Source of the DNA: Massilia pinisoli
GTDB taxonomy: Bacteria > Pseudomonadota > Gammaproteobacteria > Burkholderiales > Burkholderiaceae_D
Assembly (NCBI RefSeq): GCF_024753285.1
Contig: NZ_JANUGW010000030.1
Span: 17,389-81,388 of the forward strand
Direction of reading: 5' to 3'
Length of the DNA: 64,000 nucleotides
A model generated the notes under the pieces. The model made no database searches and was not told the DNA's origin. It worked only from the letters and a program-made list of their open reading frames with translations. The position numbers and the translations under genes were made by a program. Positions 26,584-35,425 of the stretch are shown piece after piece (position 1 is the stretch's first letter; every line of letters starts with the position of its first letter).

Positions 26584-27029
26584 TATTTCTTCTTCGGGTT
26601 GGTATAAATCGTGTCCGGGTCCTGCAGGACGGGTTCGACGCTGTGCCAGTCGCCGTCGCCGAACTTCTGGAAGAAGCAGGAATGGCGGCCCGTGTGACAG
26701 GCGATGCCGCCGGCCTGCTCGACCTTCAGCAGAACGACGTCTTCATCGCAGTCGAGGCGGATTTCCAGCACTTTCTGCACGTGGCCGGACTCTTCGCCCT
26801 TGTGCCACAGCTTCTTGCGCGAGCGGCTCCAGTACACGGCCTCGCCCAGTTCCACGGTTTTCGCCAGGGCTTCGCGGTTCATCCACGCGAACATCAGGAT
26901 GTCGCCGGAACCGGCTTCCTGGGCGATCACCGGCACGAGGCCGTGCTCGTCCCACTGGATTTTCTTGAGCCAGGGCTGGGCAGGGATCATCGGAGGGGTG
27001 GTCGGGGTCACCATGGTCGTCGGTTCCAT
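26583..27029 (-). CDS. hisI: Phosphoribosyl-AMP cyclohydrolase
   Basis: HisI opens the adenine ring of PR-AMP (third step). The 148-aa zinc enzyme shows DILMFAWMNREAL, YWSRSRKKLWHKGEESG and the metal-ligand region CDEDVV...ACHTGRHSCF. The start is the ATG at 27029, just past the hisF stop; M-V-T at about 27014 is a possible alternative, because the first dozen residues are not conserved. Confidence 0.95.
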   Translation of the reverse strand: MEPTTMVTPTTPPMIPAQPWLKKIQWDEHGLVPVIAQEAGSGDILMFAWMNREALAKTVELGEAVYWSRSRKKLWHKGEESGHVQKVLEIRLDCDEDVVLLKVEQAGGIACHTGRHSCFFQKFGDGDWHSVEPVLQDPDTIYTNPKKK

Positions 27030-27032
27030 CAA

Positions 27033-27794
27033 TCAGTCGAGGCGCATCGGGATGCCGCGTTCGGCCATGAAGCGCTTCGCCTCGCCGACCGTGTGCTGCC
27101 CGTAGTGGAAGATGCTCGCGGCCAGCACGGCGTCGGCATGGCCTTCCAGCACGCCGTCGGCCAGGTCCTGCAGGCCGCCCACGCCGCCGGAGGCGATCAC
27201 GGAGATGCCGACGGCGTCCGACACGGCACGCGTGAGGCCCAGGTCGAAGCCGGACTTGGTGCCGTCGCGGTCCATGCTGGTCAAGAGCAGTTCGCCGGCG
27301 CCCAGGCTTTCCATCTTGCGCGCCCATTCGACGGCATCGATGCCCGTCGCGTTGCGGCCGCCGTGGGTGAAGACTTCCCATTTGCCGGGTGCGACCTGCT
27401 TCGCGTCGATGGCGACGACGATGCATTGCGAGCCGTGCTTCTGCGAGGCGTCGTACACGAGCTGCGGGTTGGTCACGGCCGACGTGTTCATCGACACCTT
27501 GTCGGCGCCGGCGTTCAGCAGACGGCGCACGTCCTCGACCTTGCGCACGCCGCCACCCACGGTCAGCGGGATGAACACGGTCGATGCCACCGCTTCGATG
27601 ATCGGCAGGATCAGGTCGCGCCCGTCGGAAGACGCGGTGATGTCGAGGAAGGTGATTTCGTCGGCACCCTGCTCGTTGTAGCGGCGTGCGATCTCGACCG
27701 GGTCGCCGGCGTCGCGCAGCTCGGTGAAGTTGACGCCCTTGACGACGCGGCCGCCGGTGACGTCCAGGCAGGGGATGATGCGTTTTGTGAGCAT
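27033..27794 (-). CDS. hisF: Imidazole glycerol phosphate synthase, cyclase subunit
   Basis: The 253-aa (beta-alpha)8 barrel uses ammonia from HisH to make IGP and AICAR. Catalytic Asp residues are in IIPCLDVTGGRVVKG and LLTSMDRDGTKSG; phosphate loops are VGGGVRK and ASGGVGG. It is downstream of hisA, with hisI three bases beyond its stop. Confidence 0.97.
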   Translation of the reverse strand: MLTKRIIPCLDVTGGRVVKGVNFTELRDAGDPVEIARRYNEQGADEITFLDITASSDGRDLILPIIEAVASTVFIPLTVGGGVRKVEDVRRLLNAGADKVSMNTSAVTNPQLVYDASQKHGSQCIVVAIDAKQVAPGKWEVFTHGGRNATGIDAVEWARKMESLGAGELLLTSMDRDGTKSGFDLGLTRAVSDAVGISVIASGGVGGLQDLADGVLEGHADAVLAASIFHYGQHTVGEAKRFMAERGIPMRLD

Positions 27795-27864
27795 ATGAGT
27801 CTTTGCGATATTCGGCCGCCGCCACGGCGCGAGCGGTGACGGCGGCGTGGGCGCGGGCGAAGGA

Positions 27865-28641
27865 TTAGGCCTGCGCGCCCTCGGTCAGTTCGTCCGCGCG
27901 TTCCTGCGCGCTGGCCAGGTCGAGCGTGCCTTCGTAGATCGAGCGGCCGCAGATCACGCCTTCGATGCCCTCGTCCTGCACGGCGCACAGCGCTTCCACG
28001 TCGGCCAGGTTGTGCAGGCCGCCGGAGGCGATGATCGGGATGCGCACGGCCTGCGCGAGGCGCACGGTCGCTTCGATGTTCACGCCGCCCATCATGCCGT
28101 CGCGGCCGATGTCGGTGTAGACGATCGATTCGACGCCGTAGCCTTCGAATTTCTGCGCGAGGTCGATGACTTCGTGGCCGGACATCTTGCTCCAGCCGTC
28201 CGTCGCGACCTTGCCGTCCTTGGCGTCCAGGCCGACGATGATTGAACCCGGGAAGGCGCCGCAGGCGTCGTGCAGGAACCCAGGGTTCTTCACGGCCGCG
28301 GTGCCGACGATGATGTAGGTGATGCCGTCGTCCAGGTAGCGCTCGATGGTGTCGAGGTCGCGGATGCCACCGCCCAGCTGGACGGGGATCTCGTCCAGCT
28401 CATTCTCGGTGGCGTAGTCCTGCACGACGCGCAGGATCGACTTAATCGCCTCTTCGTTCTTCGGTTTGCCCGCGAACGCGCCGTTCAGATCGACCAGGTG
28501 CAGGCGACGCGCACCCTTCTTCAGCCAGTGCAGCGCCATCTCGGCGGGATCTTCGGAAAACACGGTGGCGAGGTCCATATCGCCTTGTTTCAGGCGAACG
28601 CAGTGACCGTCTTTCAGGTCGATGGCGGGGATCAGCAGCAT
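27865..28641 (-). CDS. hisA: ProFAR isomerase (HisA)
   Basis: The 258-aa (beta-alpha)8 barrel catalyses the Amadori rearrangement of ProFAR to PRFAR, the fourth step. Catalytic Asp residues are in LIPAIDLKDGHCVRL and YTDIGRDGMMGG; phosphate-binding loops are LGGGIRD and ASGGLHN. About 70 bp separate it from hisF. Confidence 0.97.
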   Translation of the reverse strand: MLLIPAIDLKDGHCVRLKQGDMDLATVFSEDPAEMALHWLKKGARRLHLVDLNGAFAGKPKNEEAIKSILRVVQDYATENELDEIPVQLGGGIRDLDTIERYLDDGITYIIVGTAAVKNPGFLHDACGAFPGSIIVGLDAKDGKVATDGWSKMSGHEVIDLAQKFEGYGVESIVYTDIGRDGMMGGVNIEATVRLAQAVRIPIIASGGLHNLADVEALCAVQDEGIEGVICGRSIYEGTLDLASAQERADELTEGAQA

Positions 28642-28683
28642 GGTCGGTATCGATTAGGTTAATGGCCGGATTGACGGCGGAAA

Positions 28684-29322
28684 TTACGGGTTCCAGTGAA
28701 CGAAGTTCTTGTACAGTTGCAAGCCAGCGGTCGCGCTCTTCTCGGGGTGGAACTGGGTCGCGACGATGTTGTCCTTCGCGACGGCACAGCAGTACGGCGC
28801 GCCGTAGTCGGTTTCCCCGATCGTGTGCTCGGCATTCTCGGGCACCGCGAAATAGCTGTGCACGAAATAGAAATAGCTGTTGTCGGCCACGCCGTTCCAC
28901 AGCGGGTGCGCGCGCGACTGGCGCACGCGGTTCCAGCCCATCTGCGGCACCTTGAAGCGCGAGCCGTCGGCCTGCAGCTTGCCGTCGAGCTGGAAGCGCA
29001 CCACCTTGCCGGGCAACAGGCCCAGGCCAGGCGCATTGCCCTCTTCGCTCATCTCGAACAGCATCTGCTCGCCCACGCACACGCCCATCACGGGACGCGT
29101 CCTGGTCGCGCGCAGCAGCGCTTCCTCGGCGCCGGACTCGCGCAGGCTCTGCATGCAGTCGCGCATCGCGCCCTGGCCCGGCAGCACGACGCGGTGGGCC
29201 GCGTCGATCACGGCCGGGTCGTTCGAAATTCGCACGTCGGCCTCCGGCGCCACGGCGCGCAGTGCCTGCGCCACCGAGCGCAGGTTGCCCACGCCATCGA
29301 TCACAACAATCTTGTTCGTCAT
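28684..29322 (-). CDS. hisH: Imidazole glycerol phosphate synthase, glutaminase subunit
   Basis: This 212-aa class I glutamine amidotransferase supplies ammonia to HisF. The catalytic triad is Cys in VMGVCVGEQMLF with His and Glu in TQFHPEKS. The start is the ATG at 29322 (MTNKIVVIDG). The first loop reads VIDGVGNLRSV, one residue shorter than the usual VxDYGMGNLRSV; this could be natural or an indel. Confidence 0.95.
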   Translation of the reverse strand: MTNKIVVIDGVGNLRSVAQALRAVAPEADVRISNDPAVIDAAHRVVLPGQGAMRDCMQSLRESGAEEALLRATRTRPVMGVCVGEQMLFEMSEEGNAPGLGLLPGKVVRFQLDGKLQADGSRFKVPQMGWNRVRQSRAHPLWNGVADNSYFYFVHSYFAVPENAEHTIGETDYGAPYCCAVAKDNIVATQFHPEKSATAGLQLYKNFVHWNP

Positions 29323-29338
29323 TCTTTCTTCCGTCGCG

Positions 29339-29929
29339 TTACAGGCTGCCCTTGGTCGACGGGATCGTACCCGCGGCGCGCGCATCCAGCTCGGACGCCA
29401 TGCGCAGCGCGCGGCCGAATGCCTTGAACACGGTCTCGCACTGGTGGTGGGCGTTCACACCGCGCAGGTTATCCACGTGCAGCGTCACGCCGGCGTGGTT
29501 GACGAAGCCGCGGAAGAACTCGATGGTCAGGTCGACGTCGAAGCGGCCGATCGTCGCGCGCGTGAACGGCACATGCCATTCCAGGCCAGGACGGCCGGAA
29601 AAATCGATGACGACGCGCGACAGCGCCTCGTCCAGCGGGACGTAGGCATGGCCGTAGCGGCGGATGCCCTTCTTGTCGCCGATGGCCTTGGCCACCGCCA
29701 TGCCCAGCGTGATGCCGGTGTCCTCGACGGTGTGGTGGTCGTCGATGTGCAGGTCACCGACGGCCTCGACTTCCAGGTCGATCAGGCCGTGGCGGGCGAT
29801 CTGGTCCAGCATGTGGTCGAGGAACGGCACCCCGGTATTGAGTTTCTGGCGGCCGGTGCCGTCCAGGTTGATCGCGACGCGAATCTGCGTCTCGCTCGTG
29901 TTGCGCGTGATTTCTGCGGTGCGGGTCAT
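29339..29929 (-). CDS. hisB: Imidazoleglycerol-phosphate dehydratase
   Basis: The 196-aa monofunctional HisB performs the sixth histidine step. Manganese-binding motifs are GVPFLDHMLDQIARHG, DDHHTVEDTGI and, near the end, GVNAHHQCETVFKAFGRALR. The N-terminal histidinol-phosphatase domain of enterobacterial HisB is absent, as usual in this group. Confidence 0.97.
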   Translation of the reverse strand: MTRTAEITRNTSETQIRVAINLDGTGRQKLNTGVPFLDHMLDQIARHGLIDLEVEAVGDLHIDDHHTVEDTGITLGMAVAKAIGDKKGIRRYGHAYVPLDEALSRVVIDFSGRPGLEWHVPFTRATIGRFDVDLTIEFFRGFVNHAGVTLHVDNLRGVNAHHQCETVFKAFGRALRMASELDARAAGTIPSTKGSL

Positions 29930-29948
29930 TGCTAGGTGCTCGGCGGTA

Positions 29949-31049
29949 TCAGGCTTGCAGGGAAGCCTTCAGGGCATTCAGGAATACGGAGTTTTCTTCC
30001 GGGGTGCTGACCGTCACACGGATGCAATTGGCCAGCAATTCATGCATTCTACTCAAATTTTTAATCAGTACCCGTTCTGCGAACAGTTTAGCGCACGACT
30101 TGTCGGCATCCGGCACGCGCAACGTGATGAAATTGGCGCTGGACGGAAACACCGTCACGCCCGGCAGCGCGGCCAGCGCGGCGGACAGCTCGGTACGGGC
30201 TTCGTTCAGGCGCGCGGCCTGCTCATCCAGAACGTCCACGTGGTCGAGCGCGAATTCCGCCGCCACCTGGGTCAGCACGTTGACGTTGTACGGCGGGCGC
30301 ACCTTGTCGAACTGGTCCAGCAGGGCGGGCGCCGCGGCCAGGTAGCCCAGGCGGATGCCGGCCAGGCCCAGCTTCGACAGCGTGCGCATCACGACGAGGT
30401 TCGGGTACCGCGGCAGCTTGTCCATGAAAGTCGTGCGGGCGAACGGCTGGTAGGCCTCGTCCGAGACGACGATGCCGTCCTCGCCCAGCGCCTCGATGAT
30501 GGCGACCATGTCGGCTTCGGCGTACAGGTTGCCCGTCGGGTTGTTCGGGTACGCGAGGAACACGAGCGACGGCTTGTGCTTCTCGATCGCGGCCAGCATG
30601 GCGGGCAGGTCGAGCGAGAAGTCGCTCTTCAGCGGCACCCCGACGTAATCCATGCCGGCGAACTGGGCGGAACGCTGGAACATCACGAACGCGGGCGTGG
30701 GCGCCATCACGACCGCACGCTTGTCTTGCCGCGAGCAAGCCATGCACAAAATCGAGATGATCTCGTCGGAGCCGTTGCCGAGGATGACGTCGTAGCCGGC
30801 CGGCACGCCGAGCTTGGTGCGGATCTTTTCCTTCAGCGTGGCATACGACGCGAGCGGATAGCGGTTCAGGACGGCGTCCGCCAGGCGCTGGGCCAGTTCC
30901 ACGCGCAGCGGCTCGGGCAGCTGGTACGGATTTTCCATCGCGTCCAGCTTGATGTAGCCGCTCGAATCGGGGACGGTGTAGCCATGGCCGGACCGGACGT
31001 CTTCGCGGATCGTGTTGGCGATGAGATTGTCGATGTTGGTCCTGCTCAT
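29949..31049 (-). CDS. hisC: Histidinol-phosphate aminotransferase
   Basis: The 366-aa fold-type I PLP enzyme shows LDAMENPYQLP, GNGSDEIISIL, YPNNPTGN, SDEAYQPFA and the PLP lysine in MRTLSKLGLAGIRLGY. Its ATG overlaps the stop of the DNA methyltransferase (ATGA), so expression is coupled. The long upstream extension of the frame is the antisense-free read-through of other genes and was cut at the ATG 31049. Confidence 0.96.
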   Translation of the reverse strand: MSRTNIDNLIANTIREDVRSGHGYTVPDSSGYIKLDAMENPYQLPEPLRVELAQRLADAVLNRYPLASYATLKEKIRTKLGVPAGYDVILGNGSDEIISILCMACSRQDKRAVVMAPTPAFVMFQRSAQFAGMDYVGVPLKSDFSLDLPAMLAAIEKHKPSLVFLAYPNNPTGNLYAEADMVAIIEALGEDGIVVSDEAYQPFARTTFMDKLPRYPNLVVMRTLSKLGLAGIRLGYLAAAPALLDQFDKVRPPYNVNVLTQVAAEFALDHVDVLDEQAARLNEARTELSAALAALPGVTVFPSSANFITLRVPDADKSCAKLFAERVLIKNLSRMHELLANCIRVTVSTPEENSVFLNALKASLQA

Positions 31050-31870
31050 TCCTGATTCACTCCTTCGGTGGCGGCGTCGATGCGGACGCTCTTGCGTTGT
31101 TTCTTGGTGGCCGGCTGCGCGGGGGCGGACAAGCGTTCCGCGATGATCGCGCAGTAGGCGGGGTTCAGTTCGAAGCCGGTGAAACGCCGGCCGAGGCGTT
31201 GCGCGGCCAGTGCCGTCGTGCCGCTGCCCATGAACGGGTCGAGCACGACGCCGCCCGGCGGGCATGACGCCTTGACCATGCGCTCGATGATCTCGAGCGG
31301 CTTCTGGGTCGGATGGTCGACCCGTTCCGCATGTTCGCGATGCAGCCGCGACACGCTCCACAGGTCCTTCGGGTTGTAACCCACTTCCAGCCACTTGGCG
31401 CCAACGAAGATCGAGCGGGATCGCGCCTTCTTCGTCTCGGCGTCGTACGGGATACGCACGGAGTCCAAGTCGAAATAATAATCCTTGCGCTTCACGAAGA
31501 AGCCGATGGTGTCGTGCACCGAGGTAAAGCTTCGAGTGCTGCCCCCCATCGAGGGGACGCGGCGGTCCCAGATGATCTCGTTCATCATCGTCATGCGCCG
31601 CTTGAGCATGACGAAGATCTCCGGCGCGAAGCGCCAGGTGAGAAAGATGTACAGGCTGCCGTTGTCTTTCAGCTTCGGCAGCGCGACATCGATCCAGCGC
31701 TCGGTCCACGCGAGGTAATCCTCGCTGCTCTGCTGGTCCGAGCCGTTGCCGTAATCCTTGCCGAGATTATACGGCGGGTCCGTCAGGATCAGGTCGATAC
31801 TGCCGTCGGGGATGCGTGCCATGCCGGCCAGCGCATCTTCGCAGAAGACCTGATCGAGCCAGGCCGTCAT
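31046..31870 (-). CDS. Beta-class DNA (N6-adenine or N4-cytosine) methyltransferase
   Basis: The 274-aa protein has catalytic motif IV TDPPYNLGKDYG (residues 30-41) before the SAM-binding motif I DPFMGSGTT (211-219), and VDHPTQKP in between. This order defines beta-class methyltransferases such as HinfI and CcrM types. No restriction endonuclease is adjacent, so I read it as an orphan enzyme with a regulatory or epigenetic role. It is embedded between hisD and hisC and overlaps both by stop/start ATGA junctions. DPPY is compatible with adenine methylation; the site is unknown. Confidence 0.88.
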   Translation of the reverse strand: MTAWLDQVFCEDALAGMARIPDGSIDLILTDPPYNLGKDYGNGSDQQSSEDYLAWTERWIDVALPKLKDNGSLYIFLTWRFAPEIFVMLKRRMTMMNEIIWDRRVPSMGGSTRSFTSVHDTIGFFVKRKDYYFDLDSVRIPYDAETKKARSRSIFVGAKWLEVGYNPKDLWSVSRLHREHAERVDHPTQKPLEIIERMVKASCPPGGVVLDPFMGSGTTALAAQRLGRRFTGFELNPAYCAIIAERLSAPAQPATKKQRKSVRIDAATEGVNQE

Positions 31871-33192
31871 GATCCCGATTCGATCCTGAGTTCTGCGCTG
31901 CGCGCGTGGGCCTGCAGGCCTTCGCCGTACGCGAGTTCGGCCGCGACCTTGCCGAGCGTTTGCGCGCCGGCCTGCGAGACGAACAGGATCGACGAACGCT
32001 TCTGGAAATCGTACACGCCCAGCGGCGACGAGAAGCGCGCCGTGCGCGACGTCGGCAGCACGTGGTTCGGGCCGCAGCAGTAGTCGCCCAGCGATTCGGA
32101 CGAGAAGCGGCCCAGGAACATCGCGCCCGCGTGACGGATCTTGTCCGCCCACTTGAGCGGCTCTTCGGCCGAGATTTCCAGGTGTTCCGCCGCGATGGCA
32201 TTCGCGATGGCGCACGCTTCATCCATGTCGCGCACTTTAATGAGGGCGCCGCGGTCCGTCATCGACGTGGCGATCGTGTCCTTTCGCGGCATCGTCGGCA
32301 GCAGCTTGTGGATGCTCGCCTCGACTTGCGCGATGTAGTCCGCATCGGGGCACAGCAGGATCGCCTGCGCCAGTTCGTCGTGCTCGGCCTGCGAGAACAG
32401 GTCCATCGCGACCCAGTCCGGGTCCGTCGTGCCGTCGCACAGCACGAGGATTTCCGACGGGCCCGCGATCATGTCGATGCCGACGACGCCGAACACGCGG
32501 CGCTTGGCGGCGGCGACGTACGCATTGCCCGGGCCGACGATTTTATCCACCGGAGGAATCGTCGCCGTGCCGTAGGCGAGCGCGCCGACGGCTTGCGCGC
32601 CGCCGATCGTGATCACGCGCGTGACGCCCGCGATCGCGGCGGCCGCCAGCACCATGCGGTTCTTGACGCCATCCGGCGTCGGCACGACCATCACGATTTC
32701 CTTCACACCGGCCACTTGCGCGGGGATCGCGTTCATCAGCACGGACGACGGATACGCGGCCTTGCCGCCCGGGACGTAGATGCCGACGCGGTCCAGCGGC
32801 GTCACGCGCTGGCCCAGCACGGTGCCGTCCGGCTCCGTATACGTGAAGCCGTTCAGTTCCTGCTTCTGGCGTTCGTGGAAGACGCTGATGCGTTCTGCGG
32901 CCGTTTTTAACGCAGCGCGTTGCGCTTCCGGCAGCGAATCCAGGGCCGTCTGCAATTCTTCCTGGCCGACGTCGAGGGCGGCCATGCTCGTGGCGCCGCC
33001 GTTCGGCAGGCGATCGAACTTGTTCGTGTATTCCAGCACGGCAGCGTCGCCGCGGGCCTTCACGTCGGCGAGGATCTTCGCGACGGCCGATTCGATGGCG
33101 TCGTCGGTCTCGGCTTCGAACGCGAGCAGCGTGGACAGCGTCTGCTGGAAGTCGGCAGCGGTGGAATCGAGTTTGCGGATCGTGATGGACAT
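31867..33192 (-). CDS. hisD: Histidinol dehydrogenase
   Basis: The 441-aa zinc enzyme oxidises histidinol to histidine with two NAD. Signatures are GIYVPGGKAAYPSSVLM, GGAQAVGALAYGT, VGPGNAYVAAAKR, DMIAGPSEILV and ASMTDRGALI-like SMTDRGALI. The start is the ATG at 33192 (MSITIRKLDS). It lies 5 bp past hisG and overlaps the methyltransferase start. Confidence 0.97.
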   Translation of the reverse strand: MSITIRKLDSTAADFQQTLSTLLAFEAETDDAIESAVAKILADVKARGDAAVLEYTNKFDRLPNGGATSMAALDVGQEELQTALDSLPEAQRAALKTAAERISVFHERQKQELNGFTYTEPDGTVLGQRVTPLDRVGIYVPGGKAAYPSSVLMNAIPAQVAGVKEIVMVVPTPDGVKNRMVLAAAAIAGVTRVITIGGAQAVGALAYGTATIPPVDKIVGPGNAYVAAAKRRVFGVVGIDMIAGPSEILVLCDGTTDPDWVAMDLFSQAEHDELAQAILLCPDADYIAQVEASIHKLLPTMPRKDTIATSMTDRGALIKVRDMDEACAIANAIAAEHLEISAEEPLKWADKIRHAGAMFLGRFSSESLGDYCCGPNHVLPTSRTARFSSPLGVYDFQKRSSILFVSQAGAQTLGKVAAELAYGEGLQAHARSAELRIESGS

Positions 33193-33197
33193 GGTCG

Positions 33198-33872
33198 TTA
33201 GCATTGCTGCTGCTTGGACGCGCGTTCGAACGCGTCGAGGATCGGTTGCAGGCGCGCGCGCTTGAGTTTCAAGGCGGCCTGGTTGACGACGAGGCGCGAC
33301 GAAATCTCCATGATCTTTTCCACTTCGACCAGGTTGTTGGCCCGTAGGGTACCGCCCGTCGACACGACGTCGACGATGGCATCCGACAGGCCGACCAGCG
33401 GCGCCAGCTCCATCGAGCCATACAGCTTGATCAGGTCGACGTGCACGCCCTTCTTCGCGAAGTGCTCGCGTGCCGTGTGCACGAACTTCGTCGCGACGCG
33501 CAGGCGCGCGCCCTGGCGCACGGCGTTGTCGTAGTCGAAGCCGGCGTTGACGGCCACGGACATGCGGCAGCAGGCGATCTGCAAATCGATCGGCTGGTAC
33601 AGGCCTTCGCCGCCGTGCTCCAGCAGCACGTCCTTGCCGGCGACGCCGAAGTCGGCGGCGCCATGCTGGACGTACGTCGGCACGTCGGTGGCACGCACGA
33701 TCAGCACGCGGATGCCGGGATCGTTGGTGGCGAGGATCAGCTTGCGCGAGGTTTCCGGATTTTCCAGGACCTCGATGCCGGCCGCAGCCAGCAGCGGCAG
33801 CGTGTCTTCGAAGATGCGGCCCTTCGAGAGGGCGAGGATCAGCTGCGAGCTGTCCCGAGTAGTGTCGTTCAT
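33198..33872 (-). CDS. hisG: ATP phosphoribosyltransferase catalytic subunit, short form
   Basis: The 224-aa product covers only the catalytic domains (LALSKGRIFEDTLPLL at the start, DVVSTGGTLRANNL near the end). The C-terminal ACT-like regulatory domain of long HisG is missing. Short HisG works in a hetero-octamer with HisZ, which is not in this window and must be encoded elsewhere. It is the first his gene, downstream of murA. Confidence 0.95.
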   Translation of the reverse strand: MNDTTRDSSQLILALSKGRIFEDTLPLLAAAGIEVLENPETSRKLILATNDPGIRVLIVRATDVPTYVQHGAADFGVAGKDVLLEHGGEGLYQPIDLQIACCRMSVAVNAGFDYDNAVRQGARLRVATKFVHTAREHFAKKGVHVDLIKLYGSMELAPLVGLSDAIVDVVSTGGTLRANNLVEVEKIMEISSRLVVNQAALKLKRARLQPILDAFERASKQQQC

Positions 33873-33925
33873 GAGAATGTCGTTCCGGCAGGCCGTGCCC
33901 TGTTCGAGGGCCGGCCCGCCTGCTT

Positions 33926-35176
33926 TTATTTGATGCGTACGATGTCCGCGCCCACCGCCGACAACTTCGCCTCCATCCGGTCGTAGCCGCGATCGAGGTG
34001 ATAGATGCGGTCGACGAGGGTCGTGCCCTCGGCGGCCAGGCCGGCGATCACGAGCGAGGCGGATGCGCGCAGGTCGGTCGCCATCACGGGCGCGCCGACG
34101 AGGCGGTCGACGCCCTTGATGAATGCGGTGTTGCCCTCGGTGGAGATCTGCGCGCCCAGGCGGTTCATTTCCTGCACGTGCATGAAGCGGTTCTCGAAGA
34201 TCGTTTCGGTGACCATGCTCGACCCGTTCGCGATCGTGTTCACGGCCATGAACTGGGCTTGCATGTCGGTCGGGAAGCCGGGGTATTCCGTCGTGCGGAA
34301 CGACACGGGCTGCGGGCGGCCGTCCATGCGCGCGCGGATGCTGTCGCCTTCCACGGTCAGCTGGACGCCCATCTCGCGCAGCTTGTCGATGGCGACGTCG
34401 AAGATGTCGGTGCGGGTGCGCGTGATGCGGATGTCGCCGCCCGTCGCCGCGACGGCGCACAGGAACGTGGCCGCTTCGATGCGATCGGAGATCACCGAGT
34501 GCTCGGTGCCGTGCAGGCTGTCGACGCCCTGCACGACGAGGCGGTCGGTGCCGATGCCGTCGATCTTTGCGCCCATCGCGACGAGCATGTTCGCGAGGTC
34601 CGTCACTTCCGGCTCGCGCGCGGCGTTTTCCAGCACGGTCTCACCGTCGGCCAGGGTGGCGGCCATCAAGAGGTTCTCGGTGCCGGTCACGGTGATCATG
34701 TCCGTGTGGATGCGGGCGCCCTTCAGGCGGGATGCCTTCGCGTGGATGTAGCCGCCTTCGATCGTGATGTCGGCGCCCATCTGGCGCAGGCCCTTGATGT
34801 GCTGGTCGACGGGACGCGAACCGATCGCGCAGCCGCCCGGCAGCGACACCTTGGCTTCGCCGAAGCGCGCCAGCATCGGGCCCAGCACGAGGATCGACGC
34901 GCGCATCGTCTTCACCAGTTCATAAGGTGCGACGAGGGTGTTGATGGCGGAGCCGTTCAGCACGACGTTCTCGTCGTCCTGCGTGACTTTCAGACCGGTC
35001 TGCTCGAGCAGGCGCAGCATCGTGCGCACGTCGTGCAGGCGCGGCACGTTCGACAGGGCGAGGTCGCCGCCCGTCAGCAGGCCCGCGCACAGGATCGGGA
35101 GGGCCGCGTTCTTCGCGCCCGAGATGGGGATGTCACCGTTCAGGCGATTGCCGCCGACGATCTGGAGCTTGTCCAT
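33926..35176 (-). CDS. murA: UDP-N-acetylglucosamine 1-carboxyvinyltransferase
   Basis: The 416-aa enzyme performs the first committed step of peptidoglycan synthesis. It has ISGAKNAALPI with the conserved Lys-Asn, and the active-site Cys116 in LPGGCAIGSRPVDQH, so fosfomycin sensitivity is expected from the cysteine. MurA spacing to bolA is 6 bp. The order bolA-murA-hisG is conserved in Burkholderiales. Confidence 0.97.
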   Translation of the reverse strand: MDKLQIVGGNRLNGDIPISGAKNAALPILCAGLLTGGDLALSNVPRLHDVRTMLRLLEQTGLKVTQDDENVVLNGSAINTLVAPYELVKTMRASILVLGPMLARFGEAKVSLPGGCAIGSRPVDQHIKGLRQMGADITIEGGYIHAKASRLKGARIHTDMITVTGTENLLMAATLADGETVLENAAREPEVTDLANMLVAMGAKIDGIGTDRLVVQGVDSLHGTEHSVISDRIEAATFLCAVAATGGDIRITRTRTDIFDVAIDKLREMGVQLTVEGDSIRARMDGRPQPVSFRTTEYPGFPTDMQAQFMAVNTIANGSSMVTETIFENRFMHVQEMNRLGAQISTEGNTAFIKGVDRLVGAPVMATDLRASASLVIAGLAAEGTTLVDRIYHLDRGYDRMEAKLSAVGADIVRIK

Positions 35177-35182
35177 GCGTTG

Positions 35183-35419
35183 TTATCCTTGGTACTCGTC
35201 CGGGGTCAGCGTCTTCATCGACAGCGCGTGGATTTCCTCGCGCATGCGGTCGCCCAGGGCGGCATAGACGATCTGGTGGCGCTGGATGCGGCTCTTGCCG
35301 GCAAACGCGGGCGAGACGATGACGGCGCTGAAATGCTGGCCGTCGCCCTCCACTTCGAGGTGGGTGCACGCCAGGCCTTTCTGGATGTAGCCGTGGATCA
35401 GTTCGGGTGTAGTAACCAT
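35183..35419 (-). CDS. BolA family protein (IbaG-like)
   Basis: The 78-aa protein is like E. coli IbaG/YrbA, which also lies next to murA. The C-terminal helix-turn region SRIQRHQIVYAALGDRM has the conserved histidine that helps coordinate an Fe-S cluster with monothiol glutaredoxin. A Grx4-type glutaredoxin gene (62730) is in the same window. Confidence 0.9.
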   Translation of the reverse strand: MVTTPELIHGYIQKGLACTHLEVEGDGQHFSAVIVSPAFAGKSRIQRHQIVYAALGDRMREEIHALSMKTLTPDEYQG

Positions 35420-35425
35420 GTTTTG

